This document shows positions 8,902 to 15,983 of a DNA stretch of 64,000 nt, in pieces (positions within the stretch are counted from its first letter, which is position 1; every line of letters starts with the position of its first letter). Both the position numbers and the translations under genes were made by a program. Under the pieces are notes generated by a model. The model was not told the origin of the DNA. It ran no database searches and saw nothing but the letters and a program-made list of their open reading frames with translations. Source of the DNA: Streptomyces ruber (GTDB lineage Bacteria > Actinomycetota > Actinomycetes > Streptomycetales > Streptomycetaceae); NCBI RefSeq assembly GCF_014648075.1, contig NZ_BMQK01000009.1:220761-284760 (forward strand), in the 5' to 3' direction.

Positions 8902-9810
8902 ATGGACAGCAGTCCGACCGGCAGTCTGGCCGGCAGTCCGACCGGCAGCCTGGCGGAACTCGACGAGCGGATCACCGGATGCCGGGCGTGCCCGCGGCTG
9001 GTCGAGTGGCGCGAGGAGGTGGCCCGGACGAAGCGCGCCGCCTTCGCCGACTGGACGTACTGGGGACGGCCGGTGCCGGGCTTCGGTCCCGCCGACGCGC
9101 CCCTGGTGATCCTCGGGCTCGCACCGGCCGCGCACGGCGGGAACCGCACCGGCCGCATGTTCACCGGCGACCGGTCGGGGGACGTGCTGTACGCGGCGCT
9201 GCACGACATCGGCCTGGCGTCGCGCGGAACCGCGGTGAGCGCCGACGACGGGCTGGAGCTGTACGGCGTGCGGATCACCTCGCCCGTGCACTGCGCGCCG
9301 CCCGCCAACAAGCCGACCCCGCAGGAGCGGGACACCTGCCGGTCGTGGCTGGTCACTGAGTTGGGACTGCTGCGGCCGACGGTACGGGCCGTCGTCGTGC
9401 TCGGGGCGTTCGGATGGCAGGCCGCGCTGCCCGCCCTGGCCGGTGCGGGATGGCAGGTGCCGCGGCCCCGGCCCGCCTTCGCGCACGGGGCGCACGTCAC
9501 GCTGGACGGCGAGCCGCGCCTGCTGGAGCTGTTCGGCTGCTTCCACGTCAGCCAGCGCAACACCTTCACCGGGCGGCTCACCCCCGCGATGCTGCGGGAC
9601 GTGCTGCGCACGGCGGCCGGGGCGGCGGGGCTGGCCACCAGGCCGGAGCCGGAACCGGAGCCAAAGCCGGACCCGGGACCGGGACCGGAGTCGGACCCGG
9701 GACCGGGACCGGAGCCGGGACCGGAGTCGGACCCGGGACCGGAGTCGGGTCCGGCCTCACCCCGTGCCGACGGCCCCGCGGCTACTCCGGAACCACCGCG
9801 GTCGCCGTGA
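8902..9810 (+). CDS. family 5 (UDGb-type) uracil-DNA glycosylase
   Basis: A 302-residue base-excision repair enzyme that removes uracil and other deaminated bases from DNA. Motif 1 reads GLAPAAHGGNRTGRMFTGD (72-90), the family-5 form that has Ala rather than a catalytic Asp or Asn after the Pro. Motif 2 is HVSQRNTFTGRLT. Cys27, Cys30, Cys131 and Cys146 are placed to bind the 4Fe-4S cluster of thermophile-type UDGs. ATG 8902 has TACCGT 7 bases upstream and no Shine-Dalgarno sequence, so it may be leaderless. The last 55 residues are a Pro/Glu/Gly/Asp repeat tail not needed by the fold. It converges with and nearly touches the RidA gene. Confidence 0.93.
   Translation: MDSSPTGSLAGSPTGSLAELDERITGCRACPRLVEWREEVARTKRAAFADWTYWGRPVPGFGPADAPLVILGLAPAAHGGNRTGRMFTGDRSGDVLYAALHDIGLASRGTAVSADDGLELYGVRITSPVHCAPPANKPTPQERDTCRSWLVTELGLLRPTVRAVVVLGAFGWQAALPALAGAGWQVPRPRPAFAHGAHVTLDGEPRLLELFGCFHVSQRNTFTGRLTPAMLRDVLRTAAGAAGLATRPEPEPEPKPDPGPGPESDPGPGPEPGPESDPGPESGPASPRADGPAATPEPPRSP
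9641..9757 (+). repeat. Pro-Glu/Pro-Gly coding minisatellite in the UDG gene
   Basis: Short imperfect repeats built on CCGGAACCGGAG, GACCCGGGACCG and GAGTCGGACCCG. They encode a PEPEP...PGPGPESDPGPG tail of alternating Pro and small or acidic residues. Confidence 0.85.
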
Positions 9811-10183
9811 CCTCCACGAGCTGGCCCGGGTAGCCGAGACAGGCCACGCCGAGCAGGGTCGAGGAGTGCGGACCGAGGCTCAGCCCGCTGGCCTCCACGA
9901 CCTCCCAGACGCGGGCGAGGACCGCGGGGTCGCCGGACACCACGTACACGTCGGTCGACACCACGTGCTCGAAGCCGCTGCCCACCGCGCGCAGTTGCTC
10001 CCCGAGGTTCCCGAGCGCCTGCTCGGCCTGACGTACGGGATCGCCCTCGCCGACGAGCTTCCCGTCGGCGTCGAGCGGAACGGAACCGGCCAGGAAGGCC
10101 AGCTTCGTGCCCGCCTCGACGACGGAGGCGTGGGAGTAGGTGGGGGGCGGGAAGAGGGCGGGGGAGGTGACGCGCTGGATCAT
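9782..10183 (-). CDS. RidA family protein
   Basis: A 133-residue YjgF/YER057c/UK114-family protein. RidA proteins are cytoplasmic trimers that hydrolyse reactive enamine/imine intermediates made by PLP enzymes; divergent members lack this activity. Visible landmarks are the N-terminal PPTYSHASVVEAGTKLAFLAGSVPLDADG, QAEQALGNLGEQL and TDVYVVSGD. The classical catalytic Arg (RxxV near residue 105 in E. coli RidA) is not clear, because the C-terminal part reads STLLGVACLGYPGQLVEVTATAVV, so it may be a non-canonical subfamily. The start ATG 10183 has AGGAG 8 bases upstream. A longer frame to 10291 is low-complexity and was rejected. Confidence 0.85.
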   Translation of the reverse strand: MIQRVTSPALFPPPTYSHASVVEAGTKLAFLAGSVPLDADGKLVGEGDPVRQAEQALGNLGEQLRAVGSGFEHVVSTDVYVVSGDPAVLARVWEVVEASGLSLGPHSSTLLGVACLGYPGQLVEVTATAVVPE

Positions 10184-10366
10184 TCGTGCTGCTCCTGGGG
10201 CTGGAACTCGGTCTGGGACTGGGTGTGGGTCTGGATCCGGGGTCCGGGAACGACTGCCGGGACACCGAACCGATCCTGCGTACTCGGTCACTCGGGCGCA
10301 TCCGAATTTCGTGACCCGGCGCTACCGTGGTGTGGTGGTCGGACCGCGCGAGACCAAGGGGGCTGC

Positions 10367-10891
10367 ATGGAACCAGAGTTGACGAACCTGGCCGTGGCGG
10401 GGGCGACCGCGCTGGTGACGCAGATGGTGACGGACGGGTGGGAGCAGGCGCGCGACCGTGTCGTCACCTTCTTCGCCCGGCGCCGGAACGGTGAGGAAGT
10501 CGAACAAGGCGAACAAGGCGGACAAGGCGGGGAAAGCGGGGAAGGCGGGGAAGGCAGGGAAGAAGCCGTCCGGGCGGAACTCGACACCTCCCGCGCCGAG
10601 CTCGTCGCCGCGCGGGACGCCGACGACGAGGAGACCGCTGCGGACGTCCACGACGAGTGGCGGATCCGGCTGCGCCGCGCGTTGCGCGCCGATCCGCAGG
10701 CGGCGGCCGAGCTCCGCGCCCTGCTGGACGAGCTGGTGCCCCCGGCCGACGGGACGGCCCGGGAGGCCGTCCACAACGTCATCAGCGGCGGCGTGCAGCA
10801 CGGCACCGTGATCCAGGCCCACACGGTCGGTGACCTGTCCATCGGAGGGCACGGGCGCGCTCAGGGGGACCCGGGCTCCCCGAACAGGTGA
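10367..10891 (+). CDS. small helical protein with C-terminal RHIM-like (bacterial amyloid-signalling) motif
   Basis: I do not recognise a named family for the whole 174-residue protein. Residues 1-45 are a helical N-terminus (LAVAGATALVTQMVTDGWEQARDRVVTFF). Residues 46-65 are a Gly/Glu/Gln stretch made by 9-base repeats (10503-10560). A charged helical region follows, and the C-terminus reads NVISGGVQHGTVIQA (137-151) then GDLSIGG. This closing segment resembles the RHIM-like amyloid signalling motifs described in actinobacterial NLR and effector proteins (N..SGG...G.VxQA...G). ATG 10367 follows AAGGGGG. The gene overlaps the 3' end of the convergent gntR gene by 31 bases. Function unproven. 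Confidence 0.7.
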   Translation: MEPELTNLAVAGATALVTQMVTDGWEQARDRVVTFFARRRNGEEVEQGEQGGQGGESGEGGEGREEAVRAELDTSRAELVAARDADDEETAADVHDEWRIRLRRALRADPQAAAELRALLDELVPPADGTAREAVHNVISGGVQHGTVIQAHTVGDLSIGGHGRAQGDPGSPNR

Positions 10892-11517
10892 CGTACCGTC
10901 GACCGGTAGTTGGCCCGTACATGGTCGAGCGCGTGCGCGCGTGCCCGGTCCGGGTCGCCGGAGGCGATCGCCTCGTACAGCTCCCGGTGCTCCACGAGGA
11001 GCTGTGGCCACTCCTCGTTCTGCCGGGTCAGCCAGCGCAGGCGGCCGTCCACGGGGTCCATCACCGAGATCAGCAGGCTGTTGCCCGCGAGAGACAGGAT
11101 GCGGTCGTGGAAACGGGTGTTGGCGTCGGTGATCGCTTCGGCGTCCCCGGCCTCGGTGGCACGCGCCGCGTCCCGCAGCAGGTCCCGCAGTTCCGTCAGG
11201 TCCCGCGCCGTCGCCCGTGACGCGGCCAGGCCCGCCGCGTACACCTCCAGCGCCTCGCGCAGTTCGAACAGCTCCTTGACGTCGGCCGGGGTCAGCCGGC
11301 GTACGACCGTGCGGCGCGGTGTCTCGAACAGGACGAAGCCCTCGGTCACCAGGGCGCGGATCGCCTCCCGGACCGGAACGCGCGACACGCCGAAGCGCTC
11401 GGCGAGTTCGCGCTCGACGAGCCGGTCGCCGGGGCGGAGCCGGCCCGCGATGATGTCCCGCCGCAGGCTCGCGAGGACGTGCTCGCGCACGGCGCCCAGG
11501 GGTTCCATCTTCGCCAT
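10861..11517 (-). CDS. GntR family transcriptional regulator (FadR/FCD subfamily)
   Basis: The 218-residue regulator has a winged helix-turn-helix at about 8-72 (REHVLASLRRDIIAGRLRPGDRLVERELAERFGVSRVPVREAIRAL) and an FCD ligand domain to about 208. The FCD domain carries metal/ligand residues in FELREALE, NTRFHDRI and the final ARAHALDHV helix. The start is taken at ATG 11517 (MAKMEP); a second ATG at 11508 is possible. It is divergent from the NCS1 permease, with a perfect palindrome at 11712-11727 as likely operator, so it probably represses that permease-racemase unit in response to a purine, hydantoin or related ligand. Confidence 0.9.
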   Translation of the reverse strand: MAKMEPLGAVREHVLASLRRDIIAGRLRPGDRLVERELAERFGVSRVPVREAIRALVTEGFVLFETPRRTVVRRLTPADVKELFELREALEVYAAGLAASRATARDLTELRDLLRDAARATEAGDAEAITDANTRFHDRILSLAGNSLLISVMDPVDGRLRWLTRQNEEWPQLLVEHRELYEAIASGDPDRARAHALDHVRANYRSTVRHLFGEPGSP

Positions 11518-11534
11518 GGTCCCATCTTCGCCGA

Positions 11535-11632
11535 CTCCGACAGCCTTCTGCCGACGGCCGTGTGCCGACAGCGGTCTGCCGACAGCGGTCTGCCGACGGC
11601 CTTCTGCCGACAGTGGTCTCCGACAGGGGTTC
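11535..11632. repeat. 14-bp tandem repeat upstream of gntR
   Basis: About seven consecutive copies of a 14-base unit near TGCCGACAGCGGTC, with two adjacent exact copies at 11563-11590. It lies in the gntR leader/promoter region between the regulator start and the operator palindrome. Confidence 0.9.
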
Positions 11633-11711
11633 CCCGACGCCGACGGCGATTTACGGAGCGGTAACAGCGGCGACATCGCTCCGGACGATCGACCGGAGGA
11701 GCATGGCGACA

Positions 11712-11727
11712 GTTTGGTATACCAAAC
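11712..11727. promoter_or_regulatory. GntR-type operator palindrome
   Basis: GTTTGGTATACCAAAC is a perfect 16-bp palindrome and contains the FadR/FCD-type core GGTATACC. It sits 48 bases before the permease start and 195 bases before gntR, suited to repression of the permease and possibly autoregulation. Confidence 0.8.
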
Positions 11728-11774
11728 CCGTACCGCAGCCATGCCATAGCGGATCGACTGGCTCTGGAGGTCCC

Positions 11775-13241
11775 GTGTCCCTCGCCGACCGTGCCGAGGT
11801 CGCCGGCGCAGCAGCGTTCGTCCCCGACCCCCGCCTCACCAACGAGGACCTCGCGCCCGCGCCCGCGGGCAAGCGCACCTGGAAGGTCTTCGACCTCTTC
11901 GCGCTGTGGATGTCCGACGTCCACAACCTCGGCAACTACACCTTCGCCGCCGGACTGCTCTTCCTCGGCATGAACGTGTGGCAGGTCTTCACGTCCCTGC
12001 TCGCCGGGTTCGTGATCATCTACATTGGCATGAACATGATGGGGCGGATCGGTCAGCGCACCGGCGTGCCCTTCCCGGTCGTCAGCCGGATCGCCTTCGG
12101 TGTCTGGGGCGCCAACATCCCGGCGCTGATCAGGGCCGTCATCGCCATCATGTGGTACGGCATCCAGACCTACCTGGCCTCCGTCGCCGTCAACGTGATG
12201 CTGCTGGCTGCCTGGCCGGGTCTCACGTCCTGGACACACGGGTCCTTCCTCGGACTCGACCCGCTCGGCTGGCTCTCCTTCGTCGCGCTCTGGCTGGTAC
12301 AGGCCGCGATCATCAGCCGGGGCATGGAGTCGGTGCGGAAGTTCCAGGACTTCTGCGGCCCGGCGATCTGGATCGTGATGATCGCGCTGGCGGTCTGGAT
12401 CCTCGCCGAGGCCGACTGGACGATCTCCCTCACCAGTACGCCGCACCCCGTCTCCGTGGGCGAGCAGTGGCGCCAGTGGTTCGGCGCGGTCGGTCTCATC
12501 CTCGCCACCTACGGCACGCTGATGCTCAACTTCTGCGACTTCTCCCGCTTCGCGCCCGACTACCGCACCGTCCGCCGCGGCAACTTCTGGGGACTGCCGG
12601 TCAACTCCACGGCCTTCGTGGTCCTGTCGGTCGTCGTCACCGCGGGCGCCTACGAGGTGTTCGGCAAGGAGATCACCGAGCCCGCCCACCTGGTCGCCGA
12701 GATCGGCACCACCTGGGTGCTGGTGGTGGGCGCGCTGACGTTCGCCGTCGCCACCATGGGCGTCAACATCGTCGCCAACTTCGTCTCGCCGGCGTACGAC
12801 CTGGCCAACGTCTGGCCGCAGCGGATCACCTTCAAGGTCGGCGGCATGATCAGCACGGTGGCGGCGCTGCTGGTCACCCCCTGGAACCTCTTCTCCAATC
12901 CCACCGTCGTCAACTACTTCCTCGGCGGCCTCGGCGCCTTCCTCGGCCCCCTGTTCGGCGTGATCATGGTCGACTACTACTGGGTCAAGCGCGGCCACGC
13001 CGACGTCGACCGGCTCTTCAGCGCCGAGCCCGGGTCCCGCTACCACTACCGCCGAGGCGTGAATCCCAGGGCCCTGTGGGCCTTCCTCCCCTCGGCGGCG
13101 ATCGCGGCCGTGCTCGCCCTGGTGCCGGCCTTCAGCGCCGTGGCGCCGTACTCGTGGTTCATCGGAACCGCCCTGGCGGCCGGACTGTACGCGGTGCTGT
13201 GCCGCGCCGAACGCACGGCGACGACGGGGAGGGAGGCCTGA
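11775..13241 (+). CDS. NCS1 family nucleobase/hydantoin/allantoin:cation symporter
   Basis: A 488-residue membrane transporter with about 12 membrane segments. NCS1 hallmarks are FALWMSDVHNLGNYTFAAGLLFLGMNVWQVF in helix 1, the GRIGQRTGVPFPVVSRIAFGVWGANIPALIRA loop-helix, and FCDFSRFAPDYR in the middle. The conserved C-terminal portion has GPLFGVIMVDYYWVKRG. GTG 11775 is preceded by CTGGAGG, with ideal spacing. It imports a cyclic amide or nucleobase with H+ or Na+; the exact substrate cannot be read from sequence. The racemase-like gene 5 bases downstream points to hydantoins or allantoin-like compounds. It is likely under the divergent GntR regulator. Confidence 0.92.
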   Translation: MSLADRAEVAGAAAFVPDPRLTNEDLAPAPAGKRTWKVFDLFALWMSDVHNLGNYTFAAGLLFLGMNVWQVFTSLLAGFVIIYIGMNMMGRIGQRTGVPFPVVSRIAFGVWGANIPALIRAVIAIMWYGIQTYLASVAVNVMLLAAWPGLTSWTHGSFLGLDPLGWLSFVALWLVQAAIISRGMESVRKFQDFCGPAIWIVMIALAVWILAEADWTISLTSTPHPVSVGEQWRQWFGAVGLILATYGTLMLNFCDFSRFAPDYRTVRRGNFWGLPVNSTAFVVLSVVVTAGAYEVFGKEITEPAHLVAEIGTTWVLVVGALTFAVATMGVNIVANFVSPAYDLANVWPQRITFKVGGMISTVAALLVTPWNLFSNPTVVNYFLGGLGAFLGPLFGVIMVDYYWVKRGHADVDRLFSAEPGSRYHYRRGVNPRALWAFLPSAAIAAVLALVPAFSAVAPYSWFIGTALAAGLYAVLCRAERTATTGREA

Positions 13242-13246
13242 GAGCC

Positions 13247-13975
13247 GTGCGGACCGTACGCATACTCGTCACCAACTGCAACACCACGCGGACGATGACG
13301 GAGGAGATCGTACGAGGCGCCCGGTCCGCCGCGAGCCCGGGCACCACCGTGACCGGGCTGACGCCCGCGTGGGGCGTCGAGTCCGCGGAGGGCTGGCTCG
13401 ACAGCTACCTGTCGGCCGCGGCGGTGCTCGACACGCTGCGGACGTACGACGGCCCGCCCTACGACGCGGTCGTCCTGGCCGGCTTCGGCGAGCACGGCCG
13501 CGAGGGCGTACGGGAACTGGTGGACGTGCCGGTCGTCGACATCACGGAGGCGGCGGCCCACCTGGCCTGCCTGCTGGGCCGCCGCTACGGCGTCGTCACC
13601 ACCCTGGAGCGGTCGTGCGGCCAGATCGAGGACAGCCTGGAGACGGCGGGGGTGGCCCGCAACTGCGCGGCCGTGGTGGGCACGGGCCTCGGCGTCCTCG
13701 ACCTCGGCGACACGGACCGCACGGAGGCGGCGTTCCTGGCGGCCGCCGAGCGGGCCCGGCGGGCGGGTGCGGAGGTGCTGGTGCTGGGCTGCGCAGGCAT
13801 GACGGGACTGCAGCGGACGCTGGGGGAGGAACTGGGACTCCCGGTCGTCGACGGGGTGGGCGCGGCCGTACGGCTCGCCGAGTCGCTGGTCGCGCTGGGA
13901 CTGCGGACGAGCCGGGCGGGGAGTTATGCGCGGCCGGTGGTGAAGGGGCGGGTGTGGGGGCCGCCGGAGCCGTAG
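13247..13975 (+). CDS. Asp/Glu/hydantoin racemase family protein
   Basis: This 242-residue protein begins VRILVTNCNTTRTMTEEI, matching the N-terminus of hydantoin and allantoin racemases. It contains VPVVDITEAAAH and the second catalytic-cysteine motif VLGCAGMTGL (Cys182). At the first cysteine position, where family racemases have a Cys before the GD-like turn, it has LAGFGEHGREG with Gly79. A two-base racemase mechanism is therefore doubtful; a one-cysteine decarboxylase- or isomerase-like reaction is an alternative. The start is GTG 13247, 5 bases after the permease stop, with GGGAGG upstream. It is translationally linked to the permease. Confidence 0.82.
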   Translation: MRTVRILVTNCNTTRTMTEEIVRGARSAASPGTTVTGLTPAWGVESAEGWLDSYLSAAAVLDTLRTYDGPPYDAVVLAGFGEHGREGVRELVDVPVVDITEAAAHLACLLGRRYGVVTTLERSCGQIEDSLETAGVARNCAAVVGTGLGVLDLGDTDRTEAAFLAAAERARRAGAEVLVLGCAGMTGLQRTLGEELGLPVVDGVGAAVRLAESLVALGLRTSRAGSYARPVVKGRVWGPPEP

Positions 13976-13993
13976 GTGACCGGGCCACGGCGG

Positions 13994-14613
13994 TCAGCCG
14001 TTCCCCGGGTGCGCCGACGTCCAGGGCGCACCGTTCCCGGGCAGCGGGCCCCACACCAGCGCACCCCGGTGGAACCCGGGAACGGCCTCGGACGTCAGCG
14101 GGCCGGTGCCCCGGATGAGGGCTTCGGCCACCGAGTGCAGGAACTCGGCGAGGGATCCGTACCCCGGGGTGGTGAGCGGCCGCACGGCGGCTCACCACCG
14201 CCCTGGCCGAACACGGCGAGGCGGCCGTCGGCATCCACTGCCAGGCCGTCCCACGGAGCGAGGGAATAGTCCGCGACAGCGAAGGGGACCCACGGGCCCC
14301 AATACCCCTCGGCCTGCCTCCCGCTGCCCCGTACCACCGCGATCGCCTCGAGCGGCAGCAGATGACGCTGGGCGAGGAACAGACCGGGGTCGTACTCGTC
14401 GGGATCGCGGTCCGGGGCCGAGGGCTCCACCGTCCCGTCGCACCGCGTCAGCAGCGTGGCGAGGGCGGGAGGCAGCCTGACGCCCGACTCGGCCCCGGCG
14501 GCATCGAGGGCGGCCGGGTCGACCGGCGGCCTGATGCCGGCGTAGGAGACCGGTGCGTGCGTACGGAGCCAGCCAGTGATGCGGTCCCATGCCTGGACGA
14601 CGTCCTCGTTCAC
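13994..14613 (-). pseudogene. SMI1/KNR4 (SUKH) family protein, frameshifted
   Basis: The N-terminal part (GTG 14613 to about 14190) is a SUKH-type protein: RITGWLRTHAPVSY...LPPALATLLTRCDGTV...LLPLEAIAVVRG...WVPFAVADYSLAPWDGLAVDADGRLAVFGQGG. After Gly-Gly-Glu-Pro-Pro the frame runs into Arg/Ser/Pro-rich nonsense to 14095. The natural continuation (VRPLTTPGYGSLAEFLHSVAEAL, ending GFHRGALVWGPLPG) lies in another frame down to the stop at 13994. One missing base near 14190 joins the two. SUKH proteins are often immunity proteins of polymorphic toxins. No toxin gene is adjacent. A sequencing error in a GC run is possible. Confidence 0.75.
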
Positions 14614-14727
14614 CGCTCGTTCCTCTCTCGACCCGACAGCCTCGCCTTGAACCGGCGTGGTGTTCCACGTGATGCGCGGTCCGCGGCCCCGATGCGTTCC
14701 CGGCGCGGGTGATCGGTCCTGCTCGCG

Positions 14728-15699
14728 TCACTGCCGGCCGAACTGGACACCGGTCGGCTGGACGGTGTCCGGGCGTACGGCGATGCCCTCGACGGTCAGC
14801 TGCTCGCCGTGGATGTCGGTGAGCCGGAGCGGACCGCCGCAGCCGGTGCCGTCGGGGGAGAGGAAGTAGTTGTACTCGGTACGGGTGAGCTGCCGCCAGC
14901 CGCTGCCGGTGCCGACCTCCAGGCGGGCCAGCGGGTTGCGGTGGCCGAGGGCCTGGACGCCGCACCAGTACTGGGTGGAGCCGGTCTTGTAGCGAATCGA
15001 GATCGTGTCGGAGGTGCCGGGGCTCAGCAGGCTCCAGGTGATGTCGATCTCTCCGGCGGAGAGGGCGGCCAGCTCGGCGAACGCCTGCCGGCTGAGGTCG
15101 ATCTGCCCGGGGGCGCAGGGGGCAGGGCACTCGTTGGTGATCCGCACGGTGACTGAGGCGCCGCTCGCGGCACGGACGAGGACGTACGCCCCGCACGCCT
15201 TGGACATCTCGTAGTCGGTGGTGTTCATCGCCGCGATCATGAGGTCCGGGCTCGGGCCGTACGAGCAGGCGCCGTCGCCGTCCGCGGCGTCGTAGTGGGT
15301 GGCGACTCCGTCGTAGGTGACGCCTGGCTCGATCCGGCCGGCGAGCGGTGCGGAGGCGGATGCCGCCGCTCGGTGGCGGGTGGGTCCGGGGGCGCCCTCG
15401 GACGGCGGCCGTGCCGAGGGAGTGGCGGTGGCGGGCGTCCCGGCCGGGGACGCCGTGGGGGAGGCCGTCGTGGATCGCGTCGGTCCCGCCTCGGGTTCCG
15501 GCTCGGTGGCCGTCGGGGAGGCGCTCACCCGGCTGCCGGCCACGGGTGCGTCCTTCGCCTGCACGGTGTCGGCCTCCTGGCCGGGACGGAAGGCCACGAC
15601 CAGCGATACGACGAGCACCGCGGCCGCCACGACGATCGTGGGGACGAGGGCGGTGCGTCGCCCTGCGCGGGGCGCACTGCGGTGGGAGCGGGATGCCAC
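14728..15699 (-). CDS. membrane-anchored expansin-like (DPBB) protein
   Basis: Residues 1-16 are basic, 17-37 form one membrane helix or uncleaved signal, and 45-118 are a Ser/Thr/Pro/Ala linker. The rest is an expansin-type two-domain module: a double-psi beta-barrel starting GVATHYDAADGDGACSYG with NECPAPCAPGQIDLSRQAFAEL, then a C-terminal beta domain with YWCGVQALGHRNPLARLEV, WRQL and YNYF aromatic residues that could bind glycans. Bacterial expansins loosen cellulose or peptidoglycan networks without hydrolysis. It is 323 residues long. The start is GTG 15699 with GAGGAAT upstream. It is divergent from the FUSC gene and was placed on the outer face of the membrane by topology. Confidence 0.85.
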   Translation of the reverse strand: MASRSHRSAPRAGRRTALVPTIVVAAAVLVVSLVVAFRPGQEADTVQAKDAPVAGSRVSASPTATEPEPEAGPTRSTTASPTASPAGTPATATPSARPPSEGAPGPTRHRAAASASAPLAGRIEPGVTYDGVATHYDAADGDGACSYGPSPDLMIAAMNTTDYEMSKACGAYVLVRAASGASVTVRITNECPAPCAPGQIDLSRQAFAELAALSAGEIDITWSLLSPGTSDTISIRYKTGSTQYWCGVQALGHRNPLARLEVGTGSGWRQLTRTEYNYFLSPDGTGCGGPLRLTDIHGEQLTVEGIAVRPDTVQPTGVQFGRQ

Positions 15700-15823
15700 G
15701 GATCAATTCCTCAGGATGTTCGGGAACACGCCTTTCGGCTCGTAGTGGTCGCCGGGGAGCGCAAGGTTGCCGTGCGTCGCGTTCACGCGTGGAAGTCCCG
15801 AGCGGCTGCAGCAGCAGACGTCC

Positions 15824-15865
15824 GCGACACGAGTCGCCACACCCGCGACACGAGTCGTCACACCC
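15824..15865. repeat. 21-bp tandem duplication between the expansin and FUSC genes
   Basis: Two adjacent 21-base copies, 15824-15844 and 15845-15865, beginning GCGACACGAGTCG and differing at one position. The rest of the 284-bp divergent intergenic region shows no credible gene. Confidence 0.85.
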
Positions 15866-15983
15866 ACGAAACACCTCCGTTCGCGTTCCCGTACCTGTCC
15901 GAACTACCGTTGACGCCAGAACACACAGCCCGGCCACCGTCGCCCGAGAGCTCACCCGCCCTCGATCGGTCGACAGGAGCCCT

